In this document: piece after piece, positions 15,473 through 23,095 of the stretch
How positions within the stretch are numbered: the stretch's first letter is position 1
Layout: each line of letters begins with the position of its first letter
DNA from: Marinobacterium sp.
Lineage (GTDB): Bacteria > Pseudomonadota > Gammaproteobacteria > Pseudomonadales > Balneatricaceae
Assembly: GCA_025800125.1 (NCBI GenBank)
Contig: JAOXSF010000170.1
Span: 1 to 36,361 of the forward strand
Reading direction: 5' to 3'
DNA: 36,361 nt
The notes under the pieces: generated by a model
What the model was told of the DNA's origin: nothing
The model's input: the letters and a program-made list of their open reading frames with translations, nothing else
Databases searched by the model: none
Translations under genes and position numbers: made by a program

Positions 15473-16483
15473 ATGCATGCTATTGCTCCGGGCAAAGTCA
15501 TTCTCAGTGGTGAGCATGCGGCCGTATATGGGGCACCCGCGCTTGCAGTCGCAACTGATTGCCACATTCACACCCGCTTTATACCGGGCCGCAGCGACAG
15601 GCTGCGGTTTTCCGGTGACCTTCTTGACTACAGCTACGCACTGACTGAGTTGGCTGGGTTAGCCCAGGTGTTAAACCAACGCTTTGAAGCGTTTCTAGCT
15701 GGCCGACTCCCAGTTGACCAGTTACTGGACAGGCCTGATCAGTTGCTGGCCTATGTGATGTCGCAGGTTTCATCTGATACCGGTTGCTTACTGCCTGGTG
15801 GCACGCTTGATGTCCGTTCAAACTTACCGACAGGAGCAGGCATGGGCTCCTCCGCCGCGGCGATTGCGGCTACCCTGTTGCTTGTGGAACGTTTGACCGG
15901 AGCAGCCTACGGTGCAGCTGAACGCTTTGCTATTGTGCGATATTGCGAACGCTTGCAGCATGGTAGAGGTAGTGCCATTGATGCTGCTGCGGTCAGTTTT
16001 GGTGGTCTGGTCAAAGTTGCAGGGGAGTCGCTTGAGCACCCACAGCTGTCTCTGGGCCGCGGCTGGTATCGAGTAGCCACCGGTATGCCTCGGGTCAGCA
16101 CAGGCCAGTGTGTGCAACATGTTCGTGAACGCTTTGGTCATAGCGCAATCTGGCAGCAATTTGCTGCGGTTACTGAATCTTTTCAGCAGGCGCTAGGAGG
16201 GCAGGCAGATATGCACGATGTGATACGTGAAAATCATCGCCTGCTGCAACAGATAGAGGTAGTGCCTGAATCTGTCGCGGCGTTTGTGTCTGCTGTAGAG
16301 CGTCTGGGAGCGAGTGCAAAAATCAGTGGTGCCGGAGCTGTTACTGGTGAGGCTGGTGGGCTTTTGCTGCTCTATGCACCAGACTTTGACCCTGTCCAAC
16401 TGAGCGCCTTGTGTCAGAGGGTCGGTTATACTTGTGATTCACTGGAGGAAGATCCTTATGGTGCACGCTATCTCGACAATTAA
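15473..16483 (+). CDS. mvk: Mevalonate kinase (GHMP kinase 1)
   Basis: This GHMP kinase of about 336 aa phosphorylates mevalonate with ATP. The N-terminus reads A-P-G-K-V-I-L-S-G-E-H-A-A-V-Y-G-A-P-A-L-A, the mevalonate-kinase form of motif 1. Motif 2, P-T-G-A-G-M-G-S-S-A-A, is the ATP loop. G-S-A-I-D-A-A-A-V-S-F-G-G carries the catalytic Asp, and A-K-I-S-G-A-G-A is motif 3. The start is ATGATG at 15470/15473; GGAGG at 15461-15465 is 7 bases from the second ATG, which I prefer. Of the two adjacent kinases this one fits mevalonate kinase better, but swapped roles cannot be excluded by eye. Confidence 0.75.
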   Translation: MHAIAPGKVILSGEHAAVYGAPALAVATDCHIHTRFIPGRSDRLRFSGDLLDYSYALTELAGLAQVLNQRFEAFLAGRLPVDQLLDRPDQLLAYVMSQVSSDTGCLLPGGTLDVRSNLPTGAGMGSSAAAIAATLLLVERLTGAAYGAAERFAIVRYCERLQHGRGSAIDAAAVSFGGLVKVAGESLEHPQLSLGRGWYRVATGMPRVSTGQCVQHVRERFGHSAIWQQFAAVTESFQQALGGQADMHDVIRENHRLLQQIEVVPESVAAFVSAVERLGASAKISGAGAVTGEAGGLLLLYAPDFDPVQLSALCQRVGYTCDSLEEDPYGARYLDN

Positions 16484-17441
16484 GGTGTCTGTGCCTGGTA
16501 GTATCATGCTTATGGGAGAGCACGCGGTACTGTTTGGTCACCGGGCGCTGGCCTGTGCTGTCGATAAGTATATCCACCTATGGCTGGAAACTCGATCAGA
16601 CGGTCTGGTGGTGATTGATTCTGCACTGGCACATTACTGCGCTCCATTGAATGATCTGGCAGATGAGCCTGCGCTCAGCTTCGTACTGGCTGCAATTGTG
16701 CAGCAACAGTCTGCTTTGCTCAGTCAGCAGCCTGGTGGTTTTTCTGTACGTATTGAGTCAGAGTTTTCACATACTGTCGGGCTGGGTTCATCTGCTGCCG
16801 TTACTGTGGCAACTGTTGCTGCGTTACGTTATCTGCTTCAATCCGGACCAGATAGAGCATTGCTGTTGAATGAAGCGTTATCTGTGGTGCATCAGGTGCA
16901 GGGTCGAGGCTCTGGTACTGATCTTGCCGCCAGTATTTATGGTGGTTTAATTGGCTATACGGTAGAGCCGCGTCAGGTGAAACGCCTGCCTGGCTTACCC
17001 CCCATTGCGTTGTATTATGCCGGGTATAAAACGCGCACGCCGGATGTACTGCGCAAAGTGGAAGACAGTAGTCGCAGCCAGACTGCGCTTTATGCCGAAC
17101 TGTATCATTTGATGCATCAGACGACTGCAGCGGCAGAAACTGCGATTGAGGATCAGGACTGGCTGGAGCTGGGTAAGCTGATGAATATCTATCAAGGGTT
17201 AATGGATGCGTTGGGCGTCTGTGATGCGACAATTGCTGACATGATCTATCGCCTGCGGCGAGCGCCTGATGTCGTTGGCAGCAAAATATCAGGTTCTGGT
17301 CTGGGAGACTGCGTAATTGCCCTGGGAGCTCACCAGGCGCCTGATATGCCTTACGAAGCAATTGCTGTTGCTGTTTCTCCGGCAGGAGTTGAATTGACGG
17401 TTATGGATACTGTCTCAGGCGCGTCCGTATCGCCTGAATAG
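16458..17441 (+). CDS. GHMP kinase 2, probable phosphomevalonate kinase
   Basis: The 327-aa GHMP kinase begins with V-S-V-P-G-S-I-M-L-M-G-E-H-A-V-L-F-G. It has the ATP loop V-G-L-G-S-S-A-A, then G-R-G-S-G-T-D-L-A-A-S-I-Y-G-G and K-I-S-G-S-G-L-G-D-C. The G-S-G-x-D-x-A-A-x-x-Y-G-G form is seen in phosphomevalonate kinases, and the pathway needs one between the first kinase and MvaD, so I call it that. The N-terminal motif is also mevalonate-kinase-like, and the position of Ser for Lys in P-G-S (usually P-G-K) is unusual. The start at 16458 has GGAGG (16444-16448) nine bases upstream. The gene overlaps the previous one by 26 bases, indicating tight coupling. Confidence 0.7.
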   Translation: MVHAISTIKVSVPGSIMLMGEHAVLFGHRALACAVDKYIHLWLETRSDGLVVIDSALAHYCAPLNDLADEPALSFVLAAIVQQQSALLSQQPGGFSVRIESEFSHTVGLGSSAAVTVATVAALRYLLQSGPDRALLLNEALSVVHQVQGRGSGTDLAASIYGGLIGYTVEPRQVKRLPGLPPIALYYAGYKTRTPDVLRKVEDSSRSQTALYAELYHLMHQTTAAAETAIEDQDWLELGKLMNIYQGLMDALGVCDATIADMIYRLRRAPDVVGSKISGSGLGDCVIALGAHQAPDMPYEAIAVAVSPAGVELTVMDTVSGASVSPE

Positions 17442-17506
17442 TGTTGTACCCCTGTGCTGCGCACTTACTAAGACGTGTGCTTGCTGCTCGTTTTCTCAAG
17501 CGCACA

Positions 17507-17613
17507 TTTTTACTGCCTGTGTTTTTACTGCCTGTGTTTTTAAGACATACGCTTTTTTAAGGCATATGCTTTTAATACATACGTTTTTAATACATACGTT
17601 TTTAATACATAGC
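17507..17613. repeat. 15-bp minisatellite, about seven units, between kinase 2 and mvaD
   Basis: Two identical units TTTTTACTGCCTGTG (17507-17521, 17522-17536) are followed by five variants of TTTTTAATACATACG (17537-17551, 17552-17568 with two extra bases, 17569-17583, 17584-17598, 17599-17613). Every unit starts with a T-run. The array ends 17 bases before the mvaD start and fills most of the only long gap in the mevalonate run. Confidence 0.9.
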
Positions 17614-17630
17614 AGAAATAGAGCCATACC

Positions 17631-18674
17631 ATGATCAGTAAAGCCGATGTGATTGCCCGTTATCTGCCAGCGCAGCTGACGGCTGGTGAGCGGGGAGAGG
17701 CGTTCGCACCCAGTAATATTGCCCTGTGTAAATACTGGGGTAAAAGGGACCAGGCATTAAATTTGCCAATTAATGCCAGTTTATCGGTCTCTCTGGCTCA
17801 CTTGGGCAGCCGGACACTGATTACACCATCTGCTGATGGCGTTGACCATGTGCTTCTTAATGGTGAGGAGCAGGCAACAGGCAGTCGATTTGCTACGAAG
17901 GTAGTCGAGTTTGTTGATCTGTTTCGACGTAACAGTGTTCAGCCACTAACAATTGATACCCACAATAATATTCCAACAGCGGCGGGTCTGGCGTCCAGCG
18001 CTTCAGGCTTTGCAGCTTTGATGCTGGCGCTGAATGATTTCTATACCTTGCAGCTAGCACCTGAACAGTTGTCAGCTTTTGCCCGTATGGGCAGTGGCAG
18101 TGCGTCCCGATCTATTTTTACGGGTTTTGTAGAATGGCAGATGGGACAGCGAGAAGATGGCATGGATAGCCATGCAGTTGCATTGAATGCCTGCTGGCCA
18201 CAGTTACGGGTGGGTCTGGTGAAAGTTGCGACCGGTGAGAAGAAAGTAGACTCGCGGGCAGGTATGCAGCGTACTGTAGAAAGTGCTCACCTTTATCAGA
18301 GCTGGCCACTGCAAGCTGCGGTCGACCTGGAAAAGCTGCATATCGCCATTGCAGGTCGGGACTTTAATCTCTTGGGGGCAACCGCCGAACAGAACGCTTT
18401 GTCGATGCACGCCACGATGATTGCCAGCTGGCCGCCGTTGCTGTACTGGCAGCCTGAATCTGTTGTGGCTATGCAGCAAGTCTGGGAACTGCGCAGCCAG
18501 GGAATTGATGTCTATTTCACAATGGATGCAGGGCCGAATCTGAAGCTGTTATTCCTGGATAAACAGCAGGCTGAAATTGAGAGCGCATTTCCCGGGCTGG
18601 AGGTTGTAGCTCCATTCCTGCATCAACAGTGTACGGCTGACCCGTCGTTTACCGACGCTATCAAAGAGGCTTGA
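17631..18674 (+). CDS. mvaD: Diphosphomevalonate decarboxylase
   Basis: The 347-aa GHMP-superfamily enzyme converts mevalonate 5-diphosphate to IPP with ATP. Diagnostic segments are A-P-S-N-I-A-L-C-K-Y-W-G-K-R (residues about 25-38), L-P-I-N-A-S-L-S-V-S-L, the ATP loop P-T-A-A-G-L-A-S-S-A-S-G, G-S-G-S-A-S-R-S and the catalytic Asp in M-D-A-G-P-N. The K-Y-W-G-K motif marks the diphosphate enzyme and not the archaeal phosphomevalonate decarboxylase. It is separated from the second kinase by 189 bases containing the 15-bp repeat array, so it may have its own promoter. Only 6 bases separate it from polB. The SD is weak. Confidence 0.95.
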   Translation: MISKADVIARYLPAQLTAGERGEAFAPSNIALCKYWGKRDQALNLPINASLSVSLAHLGSRTLITPSADGVDHVLLNGEEQATGSRFATKVVEFVDLFRRNSVQPLTIDTHNNIPTAAGLASSASGFAALMLALNDFYTLQLAPEQLSAFARMGSGSASRSIFTGFVEWQMGQREDGMDSHAVALNACWPQLRVGLVKVATGEKKVDSRAGMQRTVESAHLYQSWPLQAAVDLEKLHIAIAGRDFNLLGATAEQNALSMHATMIASWPPLLYWQPESVVAMQQVWELRSQGIDVYFTMDAGPNLKLLFLDKQQAEIESAFPGLEVVAPFLHQQCTADPSFTDAIKEA

Positions 18675-18680
18675 TAGCGG

Positions 18681-21107
18681 GTGTCGGTGGTTGCAAGCAG
18701 GACGGGTTATCTGTTGACCCGCCAGCAGCGAGACCGACCTGAAGGTATTGAGCTTAGCTATTGGTTAGCCAGCCCCGATGGCGCTTTTCAGGTCAGTATT
18801 ACTGGTCAGGAAGCAATATTCTTTATCCGTGCTGAACAAGCTATAGATGTGCGTCATGCGCTGGCTGGTATTTCTGGTTGGCGTTTAGCACCTCTATCGT
18901 TAAGCGATCTTGAGCACCGCCCTGTGCAAGGGCTCTATTGCCGTACCTTGCAGGTTCGTCGTCGTTGTATTGAGCGGTTAAAACAGTCCGGGCTGGCAAT
19001 GATGGAAGAAGATATACGTCAATGTGACCGTTATCTGATGGAGCGCTTTATTCAGGGAGCGGTATCCGTTCATTTTTTTCCTGAAGGCCCATTGCTACGC
19101 CCTGTTTCCGGTGATGCTGAATCGCATTTTGCTCCGGTCTCACATAACACTCCAGTCTCTGCTGCTTCAAAAGCATATGATGTGCAGGTTGCGCTTCAGC
19201 CCGCTTTTCGTGTGTTATCTATTGATATCGAAACGACTCTACGAGCGGATCGTATTCACTCTATTGCACTCTATGCGGATGATTATCAGCGAGTATTGAT
19301 GCGTGGTGAGGGCTGCAGTGACGCGCATGTACATTACTTGCCTGATGAAACCGCGTTGTTAATGGCGCTAGTTCTGGCGGTCCGTGAGTATGATCCCGAT
19401 ATTTTTATCGGTTGGAATGTTGTCGGGTTTGATTTTCGGGTATTGGTCGAGCGGGCTCGCATACTTTCAGTGCCTTTGTTGCTGGGGCGTGATGGCGGGC
19501 CATTGCGGGTGCACCAGGTGAGTAATGGCATGTGGTTTGCCCGTATGTCTGGCAGGGTTGTGCTGGATGGGATTGATACTCTGAAAGGTGCTACATGGCA
19601 CTTTGATCGTTACTCGCTGGAGTATGTCAGCCGTCAGTTGCTGGGGCGTGGCAAGTTGGTTGACCACGTTGATCTGAGGGGTGAGTCCATTCAGCAACTG
19701 TTTCGCGAAGACAAAGCTGCACTGGCACGGTATAACCTGGAAGATTGCCGGCTGGTCTGGGATATTTTTGAGCAGGCGCAGCTGTTGCCCTATCTGATTG
19801 AGCGCAGCAATCTGACCGGGCTGGCACTGGATAAGGTTGGTGGCTCAGCTACCGCGTTTGATAACCAGTATTTACCTCGTTTGCATAGAGCTGGCTATGT
19901 TGCTCCCGAGTATGCTTCCGGGCGTTCCGGGTTATCAGCTCCAGGTGGATATGTGATGGACTCTGTGCCCGGGTTGTATCGCCATGTTTTAGTGCTGGAT
20001 TTCAAGAGCCTGTACCCTAGCATTATTCGCACATTCTGCATTGATCCGATGGGACTGGCTGAAGGGTTAAGTGATGAATGTCCGGATGCAGATAAAGTGC
20101 CCGGCTTTAATCAGGCGATATTTTCAAGTCAGCAGCATATCTTACCAGGTTTGATTAAACAGTTGTGGTTGGCGCGAGACCGTGCCCGTGAAGCTGAACA
20201 CCGTGCTTTATCTACCGCTATTAAAATTATTATGAACAGTTTCTATGGTGTGCTTGGTTCTAATGTATGCCGATTTTTTGATCAGCGTTTGTCCAGTTCC
20301 ATTACATTGCGCGGCCATCAGATTTTGTTGCAGACCCGTGAAGAAATTGAACGTCATTTTGGCTATCGAGTGATCTATGGCGATACGGATTCTGTGTTTG
20401 TCTGGCTGGGGGAGGATGCCAGTGATGAAACAGCGGAGCAGTGTGGCCAGCAGTTACAGAATTACCTGAATAGTTGGTGGCAGAGGCAGATAGCACAACG
20501 TTTTGGTTTGCCAAGTTATCTGGAGCTGGAATATGAGGCTCACTATAGCCGGTTTCTGATGCCCACCATGCGCCATTCTGAGAAGGGGACGAAAAAGCGT
20601 TATGCAGGTTTGCAGTGTTTTCCGGATGGTCGCACAAAGGTGCTGTTTAAAGGGCTGGAAAATGTTCGTACTGATTGGACAGATGTAGCGCGTAATTTGC
20701 AGGAACGGTTGTATGAAGCAGTCTTCAGGGATCAGCCATGGCAAGCGCTGATCACTGAAACGGTGCAAAAGATATATGCGGGTGAGCTGGATGACCAGCT
20801 GATCTATCGGCGCAGATTACGTCAGCCTGTCAGCGAGTACACTCGTAATCGACCACCTCATGTGCAAGCCGCTGCCAAGGCAAATATACTGTCACGTAAC
20901 CAGGGTTTGCCGGAGCCCTGTCTACCGGGGCAGCCTGTTGCCTATATAATGACGATAAATGGTGCAGAACCCGTTGATTATCAGACATCCCTTATCGACT
21001 ATCAGCATTATATTGATCGTCAGATTCAGCCTGTTGTCGATACGATAGCCCGCTTTCTCGAAGCGGACTTTGAACAGCTGGTTGCGCCGCAGATTGACTT
21101 GTTCTGA
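18681..21107 (+). CDS. polB: DNA polymerase II (family B)
   Basis: The 808-aa protein is a B-family DNA polymerase with 3'-5' proofreading, usually SOS-induced and used in restart and translesion synthesis. The exonuclease motifs are S-I-D-I-E-T-T (Exo I), P-D-I-F-I-G-W-N-V-V-G-F-D-F (Exo II) and Y-N-L-E-D-C-R-L-V (Exo III). The polymerase motifs are D-F-K-S-L-Y-P-S-I-I-R-T-F (A), K-I-I-M-N-S-F-Y-G-V-L-G-S (B) and Y-G-D-T-D-S-V-F-V-W (C), followed by K-K-R-Y-A-G-L. All catalytic Asp and Glu residues are present. Length is close to E. coli Pol II (783). The start is GTG 18681, with AGAGG 11 bases upstream. It lies 6 bases after mvaD. No LexA box is visible in front of it, so it is probably expressed with mvaD. 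Confidence 0.97.
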   Translation: MSVVASRTGYLLTRQQRDRPEGIELSYWLASPDGAFQVSITGQEAIFFIRAEQAIDVRHALAGISGWRLAPLSLSDLEHRPVQGLYCRTLQVRRRCIERLKQSGLAMMEEDIRQCDRYLMERFIQGAVSVHFFPEGPLLRPVSGDAESHFAPVSHNTPVSAASKAYDVQVALQPAFRVLSIDIETTLRADRIHSIALYADDYQRVLMRGEGCSDAHVHYLPDETALLMALVLAVREYDPDIFIGWNVVGFDFRVLVERARILSVPLLLGRDGGPLRVHQVSNGMWFARMSGRVVLDGIDTLKGATWHFDRYSLEYVSRQLLGRGKLVDHVDLRGESIQQLFREDKAALARYNLEDCRLVWDIFEQAQLLPYLIERSNLTGLALDKVGGSATAFDNQYLPRLHRAGYVAPEYASGRSGLSAPGGYVMDSVPGLYRHVLVLDFKSLYPSIIRTFCIDPMGLAEGLSDECPDADKVPGFNQAIFSSQQHILPGLIKQLWLARDRAREAEHRALSTAIKIIMNSFYGVLGSNVCRFFDQRLSSSITLRGHQILLQTREEIERHFGYRVIYGDTDSVFVWLGEDASDETAEQCGQQLQNYLNSWWQRQIAQRFGLPSYLELEYEAHYSRFLMPTMRHSEKGTKKRYAGLQCFPDGRTKVLFKGLENVRTDWTDVARNLQERLYEAVFRDQPWQALITETVQKIYAGELDDQLIYRRRLRQPVSEYTRNRPPHVQAAAKANILSRNQGLPEPCLPGQPVAYIMTINGAEPVDYQTSLIDYQHYIDRQIQPVVDTIARFLEADFEQLVAPQIDLF

Positions 21108-21112
21108 CATCA

Positions 21113-21151
21113 GCCATCACTAGGAGCGTGGTAGGGCTCATTAGTGATGGC
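21113..21151. terminator. Long hairpin between polB and sqr (convergent)
   Basis: GCCATCACTA (21113-21122) and TAGTGATGGC (21142-21151) pair perfectly, with an additional inner GAGC/GCTC pairing. It lies 6 bases after the polB stop and 21 before the sqr stop. It has no T-run, so I treat it as a 3'-end structure for both transcripts and not a classical intrinsic terminator. Confidence 0.45.
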
Positions 21152-21171
21152 GAAGGCCAGTGCTCAGATGG

Positions 21172-22449
21172 TTAGTCGCTGCGCAGTCGGGTAATGCCGA
21201 ACGCTTTCATAATATATTTCTGGTATACGGGTTCTGCGTTACCGTTTTTCATATTACGGATGAAGTACTTCTCAAAAGCGACCTTCGCCAAGTGTACCCA
21301 TTTGCCTTTACGGGCCCAGGTGACATTGCGTGGCGGAATTTGCGGAAGTGCGACAAAAGCGACACCGGTATCTCCCATGTCGGCCAGACATACGGTATTC
21401 CAGGTTGCTTCTTCGCTGATCTCCTTACCCGCAAGCTCGTCCCGGATGTTATGACAGATAGCCGTTACCATGCTTTCTATCATCAGGCCGGTTTTGGGGG
21501 TGCCGACTGCTAATGGCGTCGATTCCACGGGTGGAATGGCAATGCCCACGCCCAGCGCGTAAATGTTTTTCCAGGTCGCGTTACGATTGTACTTATCAAC
21601 AGTGACAAAGCCGCGCGGGTTTGTCAGTCCTTCTGGCGCTTCTTTGAACAGGTCAACGCCTTTGAAAGGTGGCATCAGCATGCTGAAATTGTTTGGCAGT
21701 TCGTGTTCTTTAATCACGTTGCCCTGCATATCATGTTCGTGCACATAGAGCGTTTCAGCGGTTACTTTGCTGACGCTGGCGTTGGTAATCCAGTTGATAT
21801 GACGTTGGCGCAGCTCTGACTCCAGTAGTGTTTTGGAGTCACCCACGCCGCCTAGTCCCATATGGCCAATGTAAGGTTCAGGTGTGATAAACGTCATTGG
21901 AACCCTGTCACGGATTTTCCGTTTGCGCAGATCTTTGTCCATGATCAGCGCAAACTCATAGGCTGGGCCGAAGCAGGATACACCCGGTACGGCACCGACA
22001 ACTGCGTGACCTGGATTTTCGCAGAAATGTTGCCATTTCTCATAAGCCCGCATGGCATGGCCAGTTGTGCAGATAGATTCTGTGAAGCCGTCTGGACCAA
22101 GCCCTTCAACTTCATCAAAGGCCAGTTTTGGGCCTGTAGCCAGCACCAGATAGTCGTAATTAAGTACTCGGCCATCAGCCAGTACCAGCTGATTCTGTTC
22201 CGCTTTTATGTGTGCAGCAGCGCAGTGGATAAACTCGATCTCTTTGCGGCGTAAAGGCCCTTCCAGCTGGAAGGTGATATCCTCTGCGGTACGCCAGCCG
22301 ACAGCGACCCAGGGATTGGAAGGCACAAATGAAAAGGTGTCGGTATTTGATACGACCGTCACCTGGTGCTCACTGCCCAGCGTCTTTTTGATGTCATATG
22401 CCATCGGCAGTCCGCCAGTACTTGCTCCTACAACGATAACGCGGGCCAT
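21172..22449 (-). CDS. sqr: Sulfide:quinone oxidoreductase
   Basis: The 425-aa flavoprotein is of the SQR type, which oxidises sulfide and passes electrons to quinone at the inner membrane face. The FAD dinucleotide fold is at V-V-G-A-S-T-G-G (residues 6-13). All three Cys regions known to matter in SQR are present: C127 in E-S-I-C-T-T-G-H, C159 in G-V-S-C-F-G-P-A-Y-E-F and a third in N-T-V-C-L-A-D-M-G-D. F-V-P-S-N-P-W-V near residue 42, Y-I-G-H-M-G-L-G-G-V-G-D-S-K and the C-terminal W-V-H-L-A-K-V-A-F-E-K-Y-F-I-R-N-M-K-like segment match the Acidithiobacillus-type (type I) enzyme. AGGAG precedes the ATG by about 5 bases. A small dyad at 22490-22503 in the leader may be an operator. Confidence 0.93.
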   Translation of the reverse strand: MARVIVVGASTGGLPMAYDIKKTLGSEHQVTVVSNTDTFSFVPSNPWVAVGWRTAEDITFQLEGPLRRKEIEFIHCAAAHIKAEQNQLVLADGRVLNYDYLVLATGPKLAFDEVEGLGPDGFTESICTTGHAMRAYEKWQHFCENPGHAVVGAVPGVSCFGPAYEFALIMDKDLRKRKIRDRVPMTFITPEPYIGHMGLGGVGDSKTLLESELRQRHINWITNASVSKVTAETLYVHEHDMQGNVIKEHELPNNFSMLMPPFKGVDLFKEAPEGLTNPRGFVTVDKYNRNATWKNIYALGVGIAIPPVESTPLAVGTPKTGLMIESMVTAICHNIRDELAGKEISEEATWNTVCLADMGDTGVAFVALPQIPPRNVTWARKGKWVHLAKVAFEKYFIRNMKNGNAEPVYQKYIMKAFGITRLRSD

Positions 22450-22489
22450 AGAGTCTCCTTGGAATATATCCTGAAATTATTTTTCTTAT

Positions 22490-22503
22490 TTAGATGTTTC
22501 TAA
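22490..22503. promoter_or_regulatory. Dyad in the sqr leader
   Basis: TTAGA (22490-22494), four bases, TCTAA (22499-22503), about 40-54 bases upstream of the sqr start in AT-rich DNA. Its place suits an operator for a sulfur-responsive repressor of the ArsR type, but that is inference. Confidence 0.3.
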
Positions 22504-22809
22504 TTTAACAACACTGAGGGAATACTAATGAAGCTCTACTTTGGTCTATTATGGCTTGATCATGAAGACTTTTGACTCGATCTTCGTGTTTTTTGTAGCT
22601 TCAGGTTTGCCCAGACTTGTGCTGAAAATACTATTTGAAACAAGTGTTTATGATGTTTTTTGCAAAAAGATGCACGGAGCTGTCAGGTTGGCGTGGGCAG
22701 GATATAGATGTGTCGCAGGAAGTAGAATAAACCTGAATTTATCCAGCAAACCCGGTTGCAGAAATAGTTTCTTTGCTTGAGCTGTTGCGGTGCGGCAAGC
22801 GTTGAGCCT

Positions 22810-22825
22810 TGTCATGCTAATGACA
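22810..22825. promoter_or_regulatory. 16-bp dyad upstream of the pat-like gene
   Basis: TGTCAT-GCTA-ATGACA is a perfect dyad. Its spacing equals that of a CRP site (TGTGA-N6-TCACA), but the contacted G and C are changed in both halves, so the regulator is uncertain. Confidence 0.3.
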
Positions 22826-22860
22826 CTATTCAGCGGTTATACTCAACAATTTACCAGGCA

Positions 22861-22908
22861 CTACTTTAGTCGAAAAATATGGTTTTGCTGCAATGCAAAA
22901 TAAAGTAG
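22861..22908. other. Nested inverted repeats upstream of the pat-like gene
   Basis: CTACTTTA (22861-22868) pairs with TAAAGTAG (22901-22908). Directly inside, TTTTGC (22883-22888) pairs with GCAAAA (22895-22900), with a 14-base bulge on the left arm. This could be a structured leader, a terminator for a small upstream RNA, or a remnant. Confidence 0.35.
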
Positions 22909-23095
22909 GATTTGACTGTCTTCTGTACAGCGGTTTTGTATGGTGGTGGTTGCGCAGGTTGTTGTTTTGTGTCGCGATGATCTGTGGGCAGTTGCTGTTT
23001 TATCTGTCCTGGTTTTACCTCGCAACTTGCTGTACACCACGGCTTAATATCCGGCTGTTTCGCCCAATCTGATCTGAATGAAAAGGACTGCGCAC

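Larger units (their letters stand above)
22450..23095. other. Intergenic region between sqr and the pat-like gene, no convincing gene
   Basis: About 646 bases lie between two divergent genes. An open frame at 22541-22780 lacks a ribosome binding site and a recognisable product, and I do not call it. Visible structure: a dyad TTAGA-N4-TCTAA at 22490-22503 near sqr; a dyad TGTCAT-N4-ATGACA at 22810-22825; a -10-like TATACT at 22838-22843; and a nested hairpin at 22861-22908. The region could hold two regulated promoters and possibly a small RNA. Confidence 0.5.

Noticed and set aside
16801-17361. 186-codon minus-strand open frame inside the second GHMP kinase
   Set aside because: It is low-complexity, rich in Gln, Pro and Ser, antisense to a well-supported gene.
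17507-17613. Possible CRISPR or iteron array
   Set aside because: No spacers, 15-bp period and variable units; no replication gene nearby, so an origin is not supported.
18640-18690. LexA operator for polB
   Set aside because: No CTG-N10-CAG-type box could be found in the few bases before the gene.
22541-22780. 79-codon frame in the sqr/pat intergenic region
   Set aside because: No ribosome binding site and no convincing protein features; the hydrophobic start is not enough.
22810-22825. CRP site for the Pat-type gene
   Set aside because: Spacing fits but the key G and C of TGTGA/TCACA are swapped in both halves; kept only as a dyad of unknown regulator.
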